Assembly: GCA_959347315.1 (NCBI GenBank)
Contig: OY365814.1
Span: forward strand, 3,275,661-3,339,660
Length of the DNA stretch: 64,000 nt
Source of the DNA: Bimastos eiseni
Lineage: Eukaryota > Annelida > Clitellata > Crassiclitellata > Lumbricidae
Reading direction: 5' to 3'
In this document: piece after piece, positions 33,595 to 44,338 of the stretch
Layout of the letters: the number at the start of each line of letters is the position of its first letter
Position numbering within the stretch: the stretch's first letter is position 1
The notes under the pieces: generated by a model
Databases searched by the model: none
The model's input: only the letters and a program-made list of their open reading frames with translations
Told to the model about the DNA's origin: nothing
Program-made: the position numbers and the translations under genes

Positions 33595-34870
33595 AGGGTC
33601 TTCAATGTAAATTAACACCGCCCCGCCCGCCATGGTATGTGAGTGAGTCCGTCTGGTCTTTTTCCATCAGATCGGGTCAAGCCCATCGGCTTCTTGACAG
33701 TGGGGATCCCTGCACGGATTAGACTCCTATAAATAAGGTCGTTCAGGGCCGCGTGTCTGGGCCAGCGTCCCAGGCCCAGGCCACATGAAAGACCGTAATA
33801 TTCATTTCCATCCACCAGGGCACCGCATGGGCAGCAATGAGGTAAACAGACGGGTAGCCCAAGTCTGTAACCCACCGCCACCCTCAAGGACTCATCGTCA
33901 AGTCTCAGCCCGCAGTTGGTAATCGGTAGGGCTAAGAGCCAGTCGCTTGCGTGTGGTGCTGACACTGCTCTAAGACGTGCCTGATTCTGGGAAGTTGCGA
34001 ATGCATCTGATTACGTTCTCCTCGGTCATCTGAAGCGGGGGGCATCCGGTGGCCCGAGCACTGGCTCCTGGCTCTGAGGTGGGGGCGGATGTTTTGTTTT
34101 GAGTTCCTCCCATGTGGTCTCGTTAATTGTTATTGGCTTGTCGTCCGAGCTCAGAATCCTAGCTGCTGCTCGGATATTCCCATCTTCCAATTTAGAGGCT
34201 ACGGCTGAGGCCCTCGTTTGTTCCACTTGTTTTCCTTCTCTCTTTCTCTTTTCTGATCCCTCTTGTCCGATAAAGAGCCAGTCAATGTCCTTGGAGCTTC
34301 TGGCCAGGAAATCGCTAGATCTTTGTTTTATTTTTATGGTCATGTTATGGCGTCTGCCTCCTCTTGTGGGCTTGGCTAATGTCAGTGCACCAAAGGCGAA
34401 AAGCTGCCGCCATTGGGCCAGAGAGCATGGATCTCGGAGAATCCGTCCTATAATTGTGGTTAATAAGACGCTCAAACCTGGTCTGGCTGCTTCGGGTATG
34501 TGTTTCATCAGACTGGCAGTCAAGCATGGATGAGGAATGGAATTGATTACATTTATCGCATTTGTACCCAGAGATGTTGCTGGCAGTTGTGTCATTGTAT
34601 CGGGAGAGTCCTCTGTGAGGACATGGGGAACAATTGGTGGTTTGTGAGAACCTGGGCACGGGTTGTCTCTGTGTCCATGTCTGTGCACGAGGCCATTCTT
34701 GTTGTGCAGTTTCCATTCGCTGTGGCATGCTCCGCAAATACCCTTTTTTGGGCCTTGATCCCTCTTGTGATTCAACGATCCAGGGTTGTTTGTTGTATGG
34801 AGAAGCCATTCAACTGCGTGATATGGTCTTCCGACTCAGAGCGGGTCGTGACGGGTCTTTGTTGTTAAGA
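33595..34870 (-). mobile_element. RLE LINE with internal deletion (lineage 4)
   Basis: Minus-strand copy. The N-terminal part (frame 34026-34775) has a zinc-finger-like CGACHSEWKL...HRHGHRDNPCPG and a Lys/Arg-rich spacer. The frame opens upstream in another register (MASPYNKQPW at 34809), so there is a frameshift near 34770. The whole RT is missing, and near 33965-34020 the sequence jumps to APHASDWLLALPITNCGLRL. The frame 33612-33965 then carries the Cys cluster and KRPDGLTHIPW, but is cut at WRAGRC. A 3' UTR ending TTTACATTGAAGACCCTG abuts AAT on its own strand. This is the one copy whose AAT tract is on the opposite window strand, as its orientation requires. Confidence 0.8.
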
Positions 34871-35263
34871 TGCATGGATAACAGAAGGGGAAGGGAATGA
34901 AGATACATGAAATGAGTTGAATGGAACCAGATGTATACAAATTCGGTTTCAAATGTTAAAAAATGAACGTCTCTATTGCGTTGCCATAGCAATACGTATT
35001 ATGACGTCATGGGATGTTATAACTGCTCAACGGTGAATATTATGGAGTTAAATTCTGATTTCCATTTGCATAGGTTAAATATTTTGATTTAAAATCCTGA
35101 AAAATCTGTTGAGTAATATAAGAAAATATATAAAAATCTCTTATCCTGGCATCAATTGAAACAAAATGATATAAAAATCGTGCGCTGACGAGTTCCCACT
35201 ACTTCAAAAAACGGCATAATTCTAGGATAGATAAATCCGTCGACTGCCTTCTAAGCTGGGTTT

Positions 35264-35265
<2 letters not shown>
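34871..35265. other. Spacer
   Basis: AT-rich with no feature recognised. Confidence 0.4.
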
Positions 35266-35301
<36 letters not shown>

Positions 35302-35328
35302 TAGTAATAATAATAATAATAATAAATA
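35266..35328. repeat. (AAT)n tract
   Basis: An AAT microsatellite at the left edge of the segmental duplication and of the inverted-repeat structure. Confidence 0.9.
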
Positions 35329-35454
35329 AAATATTAGATTATTGTTAACCATAATAAAGATAGCAAAAAACTATATGCGAAAACAAACTATTCTAGAGTA
35401 ATGTCCCTAAGTCTTTTTATCCCGAAGGATGTGTACCTCGATATAATAATAATA

Positions 35455-35585
35455 ATATATGATGTGTCAGATACAATGGCAATGTCGTATCTGCCAGACA
35501 CGTCACAAAGAGCGGGCGCAACGACCGAGAGGGCAGCGAACCTCAAAACTCAGAAATACGCCGAGCTAGCCTCCATATTATATTA
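35455..35585 (+). mobile_element. RLE LINE mini-fragment (lineage 4)
   Basis: Encodes SDTMAMSYLPDTSQRAGATT and LKTQKYAELAS, matching the minus-strand lineage 4 copy at 6440-7065. The 5' side abuts AAT sequence. The same fragment lies at 44045-44185 in the duplicate. Confidence 0.8.
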
Positions 35586-35655
35586 AAAGACTAAGGGACA
35601 TTACTTAGTTAGTTTTCGTATATAGTTTTTTGCTATCTTTATTATGGTTAATAAT

Positions 35656-35715
35656 AATCTAATATTTTTATTATTATTATTAGGTATTATTACATAATAA
35701 TTATAATAATAATAA

Positions 35716-35746
<31 letters not shown>

Positions 35747-35760
35747 AATAAAAATAATAA
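35656..35760. repeat. AT-rich ATT/AAT tract
   Basis: Mixed ATT and AAT triplets between the partial and full right arms of the fold-back element. Confidence 0.85.
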
Positions 35761-36286
35761 TCTGATCCGATAGTAATATTGTTTAATATCATTGCTGTTT
35801 TCTTTTCGAGGTACTCATCCTTCGGGATTAAAAGACTTAGGGACATTACTCTAGAATAGTTAGTTTTCGTATATAGTTTTTTGCTATCTTTATTATGGTT
35901 AATAATAATCTAATATTATAATTATTGTGATTTTGTCATAATTATCATAATAAAAATTATTATTATTAAAATTATCATTGAAATAATTATTATTGAAATT
36001 TTGAATAGTGTCCCTTTTTCATTTCCCAGTCCTATCCAGATCTAACAGAGCAGTCTCACGGATAGCGTAGATATGAGGTTGATATGGGCATTAGCACCTT
36101 GGCATTAACAGTTTAATGGCAAACAGAGCAAACATAAGTATCTTTCATTAACATGTTATTAAGTGCGTTAACATATCATTAACTTCATGTTACGAAGTAC
36201 ATTTTCCATTTATTTGTCGTTTCACACTAACTAACATAATGCAATACAATATGCATTATTGGAAATAATGTCATCTCCAATCTTAC

Positions 36287-36444
36287 CTCAATCATCATGT
36301 CTTCCATTTTAATCCAAATAAGATTGGATAATAATTCCCAGTCTAAATCTAAATGAGACCAGGAATCCGCACTGAAACTTTTACCGAATTCTACATCCCA
36401 AAAAGGTGGGTAGCGGATTGAAGCCAATTTACCAAATTCCGGAC
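36287..36444 (-). CDS. DEG/ENaC channel exon 2, duplicate copy (left)
   Basis: The exon has 158 nt, entering in phase 1 and leaving in phase 0, with acceptor TTTTTCAG and donor GTAAGA. It encodes PEFGKLASIRYPPFWDVEFG, then DLDWELLSNLIWIKMEDMMI. It is the counterpart of gene A exon 2 and fits gene B between exon 1 and exon 3. The copy at 47188-47345 differs by one residue (Ile here, Ser there, in SNL[I/S]WIKM). As 158 is not a multiple of three, only one copy can be in a productive mRNA. Confidence 0.85.
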
Positions 36445-38234
36445 CTGAAAAATTGTGAAATAACCTGCAGAACACAACAGCGTAGACAACAGCAAAAATA
36501 TCACCACCCTAACTGAAATTGGAGGCATTTGGCCCCGGACACCCCCTATCTGGACGCCTCTGACTCGCATGAATCTGTGGCGAACATGATCCATTTTAAT
36601 AATCAATCTTGCCATTGGAATGTCTTCACCCTAAAGTTTTGGGATTTGTCTATCTTGTATCAATCTGGTACTCAGTTGACAGGACCACCTAATCCTGAGT
36701 GACCCATCTGAACAACTCCAATTTCAGATAGGGGTGGGGGGATATTTTTTGAGTCTTAGAGGGAGGAATATCTTGTCTTCCTGATACTTGGGACCGAGGG
36801 TTTGCCTCCATCACTCAGGAGGATTGAAGCCCCTGCTACAAGTGATAGCAAATAACGCTGCTGAAAGTAGGCACATTCTTAAGTTATATAGCTAAATCTT
36901 GTGGTACGCCAATAAGAAGCCTGGTTTGCCCATTGTGCAGTCTAGAATACGCCCCATGCCGCAGACTTCAAACTGAAGTTGTGATGCGCAATTGCTCTAC
37001 TGCGATGCGTGACATGAAGGATAATTTAATAGATTCTGTCAGAAGTGTGTTCATGCCAAAAACTTGTCTTGTGATGCGTAGGTAAACAATCTAAGGTCAA
37101 TGAGAAGCCGTCAAAGACGGTGAGAAGTGTTTTCATCAGTTGTCGCGCAAGTGAGATATTTAGAGGACAAATTCATGCAAATCAGCGTAGTTGGGTGTAG
37201 ATGACGATGGCTGGAGCTGTAAATGTTTCGCGGTCATCGTGCGATTCGCAAAAATCGTGAATATTAACATTTTGCCGCGAATGTCCGCGAATTCTCGAAT
37301 TGTATCGACACATGTCGACGATGTTGATGGACCGTTATCTCAATGAAGCAGCACAACGTAAATAAGTCGTCGAATAATCACTATCTCAAGTTCGAAAAGT
37401 AACTAAGCTATCGTCGATAACTTAGATAACTTAAGTCAATAACGAGTTGATAATTAATTATAATTAATCGAAAAATTAATATTAATGAAATCTATAGGTT
37501 ACTAGATCACCGTATCTATGCTGTGTCGTAAATGGTGTTAGTGGCTTTTCTGTTTACAAGTACTTACTACTGATGAATTGGATTTCAGTATTTCTGTATT
37601 TAAGTAACTAATTTGTAATGGATAAGTTAATATGTTCAGTGAAAATAATCTACTTTAATACCACCGCACAACAGTTTTAAGCCCGGTTCGTTTCGCGTTA
37701 GAGACGGTCTACTATTTGGCAGTTAATGAATTTTACCCTTCGAAGTTAATTTTACTAAGCACATGTATACCGACGTTCACAAGCGCAAAACAGAGAATGT
37801 CGAGAGTGGAGAAGTGAAAAGCATAGTATGGTAACCTGCTCATTCAGCTGCGTAGGGACTTATGCAAAGCCGACTTCGCAGCAGCAACACCAGCCTATAA
37901 TTAATGGCTGTTGATCCTAGTCAATTATTTGCTTATTGATTGTATTACCAATTTGAGCGCGAACACGCCGTTAATTGTGAATTTCTAGCCGCGAGTGGCT
38001 CGAGAATTTTTTAGATTTGTGATCGGAAACAAATTACAGCCCAAATGATGACGATTGTTATAATGATGATCTGGATGATAACGATGATGTTGATGATGCT
38101 GATTAGAAGGAGGAATTTCATAGTGTAGAAATAGGTCTAGTAGGCGAGTGCTCAAATAAGCCAAATATATTTCTCAATGACTAAACGTGAATGAAATTTT
38201 TTCTATGATAAAAAACTTAAATTTTTTCATCTAC

Positions 38235-38281
38235 CTAGGGCAATGAAAGCTTTATTGCTGGTAAAACATTCTGAACAGATG
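38235..38281 (-). pseudogene. Channel exon 1 fragment (left duplicate)
   Basis: The minus strand reads ICSECFTSNKAFIALG up to a GTAGAT donor-like site. This is the last part of a DEG/ENaC TM1 exon, similar to gene B's TICSECFVSKKALSSIG. The upstream part of the exon is missing. Sequence to its right (38282-38420) resembles the gene B intron at 52328-52465. Confidence 0.7.
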
Positions 38282-38404
38282 ATGCTGGTGGCGATGTTGC
38301 GGATGATGATAATAATTATGCTAATTAGGAGGAAGATAATATGAGAAAGCAAGTCAAAATAGTAAGTAGGCACTCAAAAGCCAGATGTGTGGCGCAATAT
38401 GATT

Positions 38405-40523
38405 CAATTCCTAATTGATTGGAGATCCAGACGCGGGACCTGGGCTGCTGAGAGCGACGACTGCTCTTATCAATCTACTACTGGCCGGCATCTGCCCTCA
38501 AGAGGTACGGCCTATCTTATTCGGAGGTACTCTTTTTGCCCTCCGTAAAAGCTGTGGTGGTCTAAGGCCAATAGCCATTGGATACGTGTGGCGTCGACTC
38601 GCATCTAAATGCGCCAACGCATACGCCGTCCCACGTGTCACGCCGTACCTAACCCCTAAACAACTGGGGGTTGGCGTTCCTGGAGGCTGCGAGGCGGCAA
38701 CCCACGCCGCTAGACGATTTCTGACCAGCATGGACACGAATTCAATAATGGTGAAGCTTGACATCTCGAACGCTTTCAATAGCTTGCACCGAGATTTCAT
38801 GCTCGCATCAGTGGACGAACTCATTCCTGATTTATCCGCATATTGCCATCTTGCCTACGCCGAGGCGACATCTCTGAAATTCGGGAGATTCACGATACAA
38901 TCGCATGAAGGTTCGCAACAGGGCGATCCCTTGAGACCTCTCCTTTTCTGCCTACCGCTACAGCCAATTTTTAGTCACCTGCTTTCACCATTGGCCTTTG
39001 GATACCTCGACGACCTCACCTTGGGCGGAGATCCTAAGGTGGTGGAGGCGGATGTTAACTCAATCGAAGAGGGATGTCTGCAACTAGGCCTCGCGCTCAA
39101 CCGCAAAAAATGCGAACTCATATCTTCCGACGCCCATATCAACGACGTTAGTCAAGGCTTCCTAGGACAGTTCGCCCGAGTCAATGCATCATCGGCCGTG
39201 CTCCTAGGGGCTCCGCTCTCCCCTACGGATGCCCTGCTTTCAGCCATCGACACCTGTGTGGCCGACCTCGGAATTGCCCTCGACAGGTTGCAACTAATCG
39301 CTAGACAAGACGCCATACTGATCCTTAGGCATTCGATCGGCTCGCCTAAACTCATGCATTTATTGAGATGCACCCCTTGCCACGACCACCCGCGTCTATG
39401 GGCTTACGACGATCTGCTGCGAGGAGGGATCGAGCGAATCTTCAACATTTCGATGACCGATGACCAATGGGGTCAGGCCACTCTACCGAGCAGGATGGGA
39501 GGACTGGGAATTAGGAGGGCGTCCTCGCTGGCACTTCCCGCCTTTTTGGCTTCAGCCGCGGGCACTCTCCAGATCCAGTCCCTCATCTTAGAATCAGTAG
39601 CGGTGAAATCGGACTCAGCATGCGACTCGGCGATGTCTACCTGGCTTCAACTTACCGAAGCTTCTGCCCCGACGACGCCAGGCCATAAACAAGCCCACTT
39701 TGACAGACCGCTGTTAAACGCGGTTCTGTCTGCACTAGAAGAAAAGCTACAGGATCCCTACGACCAGGCGAGACTAAGGGCCTTGCAGTCACCGCACGCC
39801 TCGGATTGGATATACGCTCTCCCGCTCGTTTCTCGCGATCTCAGACTGGAGGACGATACCGTGAGAGTGGCGGTCGGCCTACGATTAGGGGTGGCCATCT
39901 GCGAGCCGCACACCTGCGCATGCGGCGCCTTCGTCTCAGCCAGAGGCGCACATGGCCTTCCTGTTCATTGGGTTTTGGCCGTCAAGCAAGACACTGTAAT
40001 ATCAACGACCTTATCCATAGCAGCCTCAACAGAGCCGGTATTCCAGCGGTCAAGGAACCGTCAGGTCTTTCCAGATTAGATGGAAAGAGACCGGACGGGC
40101 AGACCCTGATACCGTGGAGTGGGGGGCGGGCCTTACTTTGGGACGCGACTGTGGTGGACACAGTGGGGCCGCTTCTTATATCCCCGAGACAGCTTCCACA
40201 GCTGGAGGAGCGGCGAAGATAGCAGCCACAAGGAAACACACAAAATATTCTGAGCTAGAGAAGAAATACACTTTTGTTCCAATCGCTATAGAAACTTTCG
40301 GTCCCCTCAATAGTGAGGGCCTCGCCTTTCTGTCTGAGACTGGACGCCGACTTTCGACAACTACCGGTGACACCCGAGAGACAAACTTCCTTTTCCAGAA
40401 CTTGTCGGCATTGATCCAACGTTTCAATGTGGTGGCTTTTCAGGGCACTATGTCAAGATTACAATCCACTGACAAGCGGCGACCCAGATAGCCTGATAAC
40501 GGATTCGTTGGCAATGCCAATGA
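38405..40523 (+). mobile_element. RLE LINE, long copy with frameshifts (lineage 2)
   Basis: The frame 38415-40079 holds most of the RT: GGLRPIAIGYVWRRLASK, then VKLDISNAFNSLHRD (catalytic Asp), then EGSQQGDPLRPLLF, then GYLDDLTLGGD (catalytic pair in YLDD). The thumb and the Cys/His cluster follow. A frame slip near 39955 moves the endonuclease to frame 39806-40222 (LSRLDGKRPDGQTLIPW, LLWDATVVDTV). A second slip near 40165 moves the tail to 40114-40491. The start is 5'-truncated and the N-terminal zinc finger is missing. The 3' UTR CGTTGGCAATGCCAATGA leads into AAT repeats at 40524. Confidence 0.85.
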
Positions 40524-40575
40524 ATAATAATAATAATAATAATAATAATATATAAATATAATAATAATAATAAAC
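40524..40575. repeat. (AAT)n tract
   Basis: An AAT microsatellite that ends one RLE LINE and directly precedes the near-intact one. Confidence 0.9.
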
Positions 40576-40866
40576 ATTTGAGGCAGTGGACGTGGTGGGC
40601 GGAAAATTTTTAATGTCCGACTATTTAGCAAAAATATCGCGTAACGAGTAATCGTCAGAGTTGGATTTTAGCAACGTCTAATGGATTAAGAACTCGTGAC
40701 CCGATTGATTATATTCACCACATCTTATTCGCCAAGACCACAACACGATTGGTTCGTCAAACTTTCGTTTCAACTTATATGTAGCCGTGCATTTGAATTG
40801 ATTGCCGCTTGCCATGCTTTAAGGCCAGCGACGTCAACGTTGCCAATGGCAACGATTACTGTTTAA

Positions 40867-41169
40867 ATGGCGGCGCATTTGAAAACAAACCGAATTGAAA
40901 CTCAGATGAGTCAAAAACCTTGTAAGGGCCAGGGGGTTTGCGGGGTGTGTTTGTTGTCCTTCAAAACCCATGCCTCAGATGGCACGATGCACCGGCACGG
41001 CTCTCGAACCGCCCCTTGTCCAGGTTCCGACCAGCCACCGGCGGACGGCCCTTTGAAGCATAATACCACAAGACAGTCGTCTTCTACCACTAGCGTGCAG
41101 ATCTCTTACTCACGGGAGCTGTCGACGGACGTTGGGCCGATCGCTTCTCAGCTCTCACATCCTGCTTAA
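40867..41169 (+). CDS. RLE LINE polyprotein, N-terminal part (to in-frame stop)
   Basis: 100 residues from the ATG at 40867. It carries a zinc-finger-like cluster GVCGVCLLSFKTH, then HRHGSRTAPCPGS (C-x2-C...H-x-H...C). The same cluster is found in the lineage 4 copy at 33595-34870. Such N-terminal fingers bind target DNA in R2-type elements. The TAA at 41167 is in the same frame as the following 41287-43818 ORF, and the codons between are open, so this single stop is the only break seen in the 983-codon frame. Confidence 0.8.
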   Translation: MAAHLKTNRIETQMSQKPCKGQGVCGVCLLSFKTHASDGTMHRHGSRTAPCPGSDQPPADGPLKHNTTRQSSSTTSVQISYSRELSTDVGPIASQLSHPA

Positions 41170-43818
41170 CCCGGTCTTCTCATTAAGAGAATCCCAAAAG
41201 CAGCAAGGCCATCTTGTGCTGCTCTCCTGGCCGATATAATCCAAGCAATTGTAAGAGAACCAAATTGCGTTGCAAAATGGTTCGATTTGCTGGCCTTCGG
41301 TGGAACTGTACTAGTGAAGCCAAGAAGAGGTGGACGAAAGCACAACATGACCAAGATGATTTTGTCCCGCATTACTGAATGGGGACTGCAGGGGCCAGAC
41401 CAGTCGACTAACGATGAATTGCCACTGACGTCAAGTCGTAAGCTCAAGTCCGCTAAATGCGACCAAGCCAGGTATTTAGCCTCAACAGTTGCAAGCAAGC
41501 TGGAGGAAGGCAATTTCAAAGCAGCCAGCCGTCTCATCTGCAGCGAGGATAAGCCGGCGTTGGACACACCGGAAACTCTGGCCGAGCTTAAGAAAAACCA
41601 CCCGCCTGCACCAGTGGACCGGAGAACACCGTGTGATCAAGACAGTTCGGATCGCTTCATCCCGCTTCAAGTTTTTAAGGAAGATGTCGCTAGGGTAATC
41701 TCCTCTTTCCCTGCGGGTTCGGCTGGTGGTCCAGATGGCATTACTCCACAACACTTAAAGGATCTGATGGCCTATGGAGTAGATGACAACATCGGGCAAC
41801 ATCTATCTGACCTTGTCAATCTGCTCCTAAAGAGAGGTCTATCCGAAGAGGTGAATGAGGTCATCTATGGGGCAAACCTTTTAGCCCTGAGCAAGAAGGA
41901 CGGAGGCATAAGGCCGATCGCCGTGGGCTACACATGGCGTCGTCTGGCGGCAAAGTGCGCTAATTCGCATGCGGTAACAAGGCTGTCTCAACTGCTCGCC
42001 CCCATTCAGCTTGGGGTAGGCATTCCAGGAGCCCCTGAGGCAGCTGTCCATGCGACACGTCGTTGGATTTCCACAATGCCTGAGGACAGCGTCCTAGTGA
42101 AGCTCGACTTCGCCAATGCCTTTAACACTCTGCGCAGAGATTGTCTTCTAGAGGCAGTTGCTAGAGAGATCCCAGAGCTCTACCACTTTGCTCACGCTGC
42201 ATATTCAAACCGTCCACTGTTGCGCTATGGTTCAAACACAATTCGATCCGAAGAAGGAACGCAGCAAGGCGATCCTTTGGGACCTCTGGAATTCTGTCTT
42301 GTGCTGCAACCGATTCTGATGAAGCTTCGTTCGGATCTGCGTATCGGATATCTGGATGACCTGACATTGGGAGGTAACAAGGAAACAGTGGCCGACGACG
42401 TTCAATTAATCGAGCAGGAATCAAAGAATCTGGGATTGCTATTGAACCGCAGCAAATGCGAAATCGCGTGTCACAACACCCAGATGCCGAACAATGACCC
42501 TGCGTTCCAAGAGTTCACGAGCATAGCCCTCGAGGACATGACCTTGTTGGGTGCACCTCTAATTTCAGGTCCAGCTGTGAACATGGTCGTTAATTCAAAG
42601 GCCAATGACCTCGAGAGGGCAATCGGAAGATTGTCCTTGCTTTATACACATGACGCTCTGGTTCTGCTGAGAAACAGTCTAAGTGTACCGAAGCTCTTGT
42701 ACAGTCTGCGCACAGCCGTCTGCGTTGATTGCCCGGGCTTGGCTCGGTTTGATCAACTACTGAGAGAAGGACTGTCAACCATTTTAAATGTGGACCTTGA
42801 CAATGACCGCTGGCTCCAGGCTTCTTTGCCGGTGAGAGATGGTGGTCTGGGAGTTCGTTGTGCATCTACGCTGTCACTTTCTGCCTTTCTGGCTTCTGCT
42901 GCTAGTACAAGCGAACTCCAGGCATGCATCCTACCAACAGAGTCTGCTGAGGAACCATATGAACTTGCGAGTTCAGCACTCAACGCTTGGAAGACCCTGA
43001 CAGATGCAGAACCACCAACAGGAGCAGCGAGTCATCGCCAGAAAGAATGGGACCTCCGCTTCACATACAAGGCATGGAAAGGTCTGCTGGATTCCAATAA
43101 CAATCCATGCGACCGTGCTCGCCTGCTGGCTTCACGAGCACCTCATTCTGGAGACTGGATGCTAGCGCCCCCTGTGACTGCCCTAGGCCTGCGCCTCTCA
43201 AACGAAAATGTACGACTGGACGCCGGGTTGAGGCTAGGAACGACGCTCTGCGAGCCACATTTGTGTCACCAATGTCAAGAGAGCGTCGACGCAAAAGGGC
43301 TCCATGGACTCATTTGTAGAAGAGGCAGCGGAAAACATCAACGACATAGCATGTTGAACGATGTCATCTGGAGAGCTCTTGGCAGGGCGAAGATTCCAGC
43401 GCAAAAGGAACCTCTCGGCTTGCTAAGAGAAGATGGAAAGCGACCGGACGGCGTCACGCTCATTCCTTGGACACGTGGTCGATGTCTGGCATGGGATGTG
43501 ACAGTGCCCGACACCTACGCCAAGTCACATCTTGTCGACACATCTATCAGAGCTGGCGAAGCAGCCGAACGCGCAGCTAAGACGAAGAGGGCCAAGTATT
43601 CCACCATAACCAACACCCACGACTTCGTAGCCCTCTCCTTGGAATCCGGCGGCGCTTGGAGCAGTGAAGGACTGGAGTTCATCTCAGAGTTGGGTAGTCG
43701 AACGAGTGCTGCAACCCACGATCCAATGGAGACGTCATTTCTGTTCCAACGTATCTCGGTTGTTCTTCAGCGTGGGAACGCCGCCTGCCTCTTCGGGACA
43801 TTGCCAACACTCACTTAG
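41170..43818 (+). CDS. RLE LINE polyprotein: RT and restriction-like endonuclease
   Basis: The continuation of the frame (first Met at 41287). RT motifs: AGGPDGITPQHL, GGIRPIAVGYTWRRLAAK, LVKLDFANAFNTLRRD (catalytic Asp), EGTQQGDPLGPLEF, then GYLDDLTLGG at 42346-42375 with the catalytic Asp pair. The second position of the usual F/YxDD is Leu. After the thumb comes the cluster CEPHLCHQCQ...HGLICRR...RHSMLND. The endonuclease then shows EDGKRPDGVTLIPW and CLAWDVTVPDTY with a downstream Lys (AAKTKRAKY). It ends at IQ/LQRGNAACLFG. The enzyme would nick target DNA and prime cDNA synthesis from the nick. Confidence 0.88.
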   Translation, partial: PGLLIKRIPKAARPSCAALLADIIQAIVREPNCVAKWFDLLAFGGTVLVKPRRGGRKHNMTKMILSRITEWGLQGPDQSTNDELPLTSSRKLKSAKCDQARYLASTVASKLEEGNFKAASRLICSEDKPALDTPETLAELKKNHPPAPVDRRTPCDQDSSDRFIPLQVFKEDVARVISSFPAGSAGGPDGITPQHLKDLMAYGVDDNIGQHLSDLVNLLLKRGLSEEVNEVIYGANLLALSKKDGGIRPIAVGYTWRRLAAKCANSHAVTRLSQLLAPIQLGVGIPGAPEAAVHATRRWISTMPEDSVLVKLDFANAFNTLRRDCLLEAVAREIPELYHFAHAAYSNRPLLRYGSNTIRSEEGTQQGDPLGPLEFCLVLQPILMKLRSDLRIGYLDDLTLGGNKETVADDVQLIEQESKNLGLLLNRSKCEIACHNTQMPNNDPAFQEFTSIALEDMTLLGAPLISGPAVNMVVNSKANDLERAIGRLSLLYTHDALVLLRNSLSVPKLLYSLRTAVCVDCPGLARFDQLLREGLSTILNVDLDNDRWLQASLPVRDGGLGVRCASTLSLSAFLASAASTSELQACILPTESAEEPYELASSALNAWKTLTDAEPPTGAASHRQKEWDLRFTYKAWKGLLDSNNNPCDRARLLASRAPHSGDWMLAPPVTALGLRLSNENVRLDAGLRLGTTLCEPHLCHQCQESVDAKGLHGLICRRGSGKHQRHSMLNDVIWRALGRAKIPAQKEPLGLLREDGKRPDGVTLIPWTRGRCLAWDVTVPDTYAKSHLVDTSIRAGEAAERAAKTKRAKYSTITNTHDFVALSLESGGAWSSEGLEFISELGSRTSAATHDPMETSFLFQRISVVLQRGNAACLFGTLPTLT

Positions 43819-43889
43819 CTCATCACGGGCGATAACAGCATAATGTGAAACATATATAACTATAATAATAGTAATAATAATAATAATAA

Positions 43890-44338
43890 ATAAAATATTA
43901 GATTATTGTTAGCCATAATAAAGATAACAAAAAACTATATGCGAAAACAAACTATTCTAGAGTAATGTCCCTAAGTCTTTTTATCCCGAAGGATGTGTAC
44001 CTCGATATAATAATAATAATATACGATAATATATATATATATATTTATATGAGACGCGACAGTGTCAGATACAATGGCAATGTCGTATCTGCCAGACGCG
44101 TCACATAGAGCGGGCGCAGCGACCGAGAGGGCAGCGAACCTCAAAACTCAGAAATACGCCGAGCTAGCCTCCATATTATATTAAAAGACTTGGGGACATT
44201 ACTTAGTTAGTTTTCGTATATAGTTTTTTGCTATCTTGATTATGGTTAATAATAATCAAATATTTGTATTATTATTATTAGGTATTATATAATAATAATA
44301 ATAATAATCTGATCCGATAGTAATATTGTTTAATATCA
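43890..44338. repeat. Segmental duplication, copy 2, left piece
   Basis: Matches 35330-35790: the fold-back arm, the mini LINE fragment at 44045-44185 (SDTMAMSYLPDASHRAG, lineage 4), the inverted partial arm, and ATT/AAT sequence. It ends in CTGATCCGATAGTAATATTG and a TTTAATATCA tail at 44309-44338. The same 30 bp reappears at 46664-46693. Confidence 0.88.

Larger units (their letters stand above)
35332..35915. mobile_element. Fold-back element with ~120-bp inverted repeats
   Basis: The left arm 35332-35450 (AACCATAATAAAGATAGC... AGAGTAATGTCCCTAAGTCT... CCGAAGGATGTGTACCTCGA) recurs inverted at 35587-35655 (partial) and 35800-35915 (full). Between the arms sit AAT tracts and a 45-codon piece of the RLE LINE (lineage 4). 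The second segmental copy shows the same layout at 43900-44260 and 46690-46815. Confidence 0.7.
35330..38281. repeat. Segmental duplication, copy 1 (carries channel exon 2)
   Basis: Nearly identical to 43890-44338 plus 46664-49200. It contains the inverted-repeat element (35332-35915), channel exon 2 (36287-36444), about 1.8 kb of AT-rich intron, and an exon 1 fragment at its right end. Differences are scattered single bases and small indels, consistent with a fairly recent duplication. Confidence 0.9.
40576..43855 (+). mobile_element. Near-intact RLE-type non-LTR retrotransposon (lineage 1)
   Basis: A 3.3-kb element between AAT tracts at both ends: a 290-bp 5' UTR, one long ORF (40867-43818) with a single in-frame TAA at 41167-41169, and a short 3' UTR. 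Of the RLE LINE copies here this alone keeps all parts. The domain order (zinc finger, RT, Cys/His cluster, restriction-like endonuclease downstream of RT) puts it among the early-branching site-specific LINEs (R2/R4/NeSL-type groups). The B. mori member Dong is known to sit in TAA repeats. Exact clade not decided. Confidence 0.88.

Noticed and set aside
41166..41567. Minus-strand ORFs within the RLE LINE (also at 42161, 42590, 42753, 43061 and their duplicates near 45-46 kb)
   Set aside because: All are antisense or off-frame shadows of the LINE coding frame. They recur in the second copy only because the element itself is duplicated.
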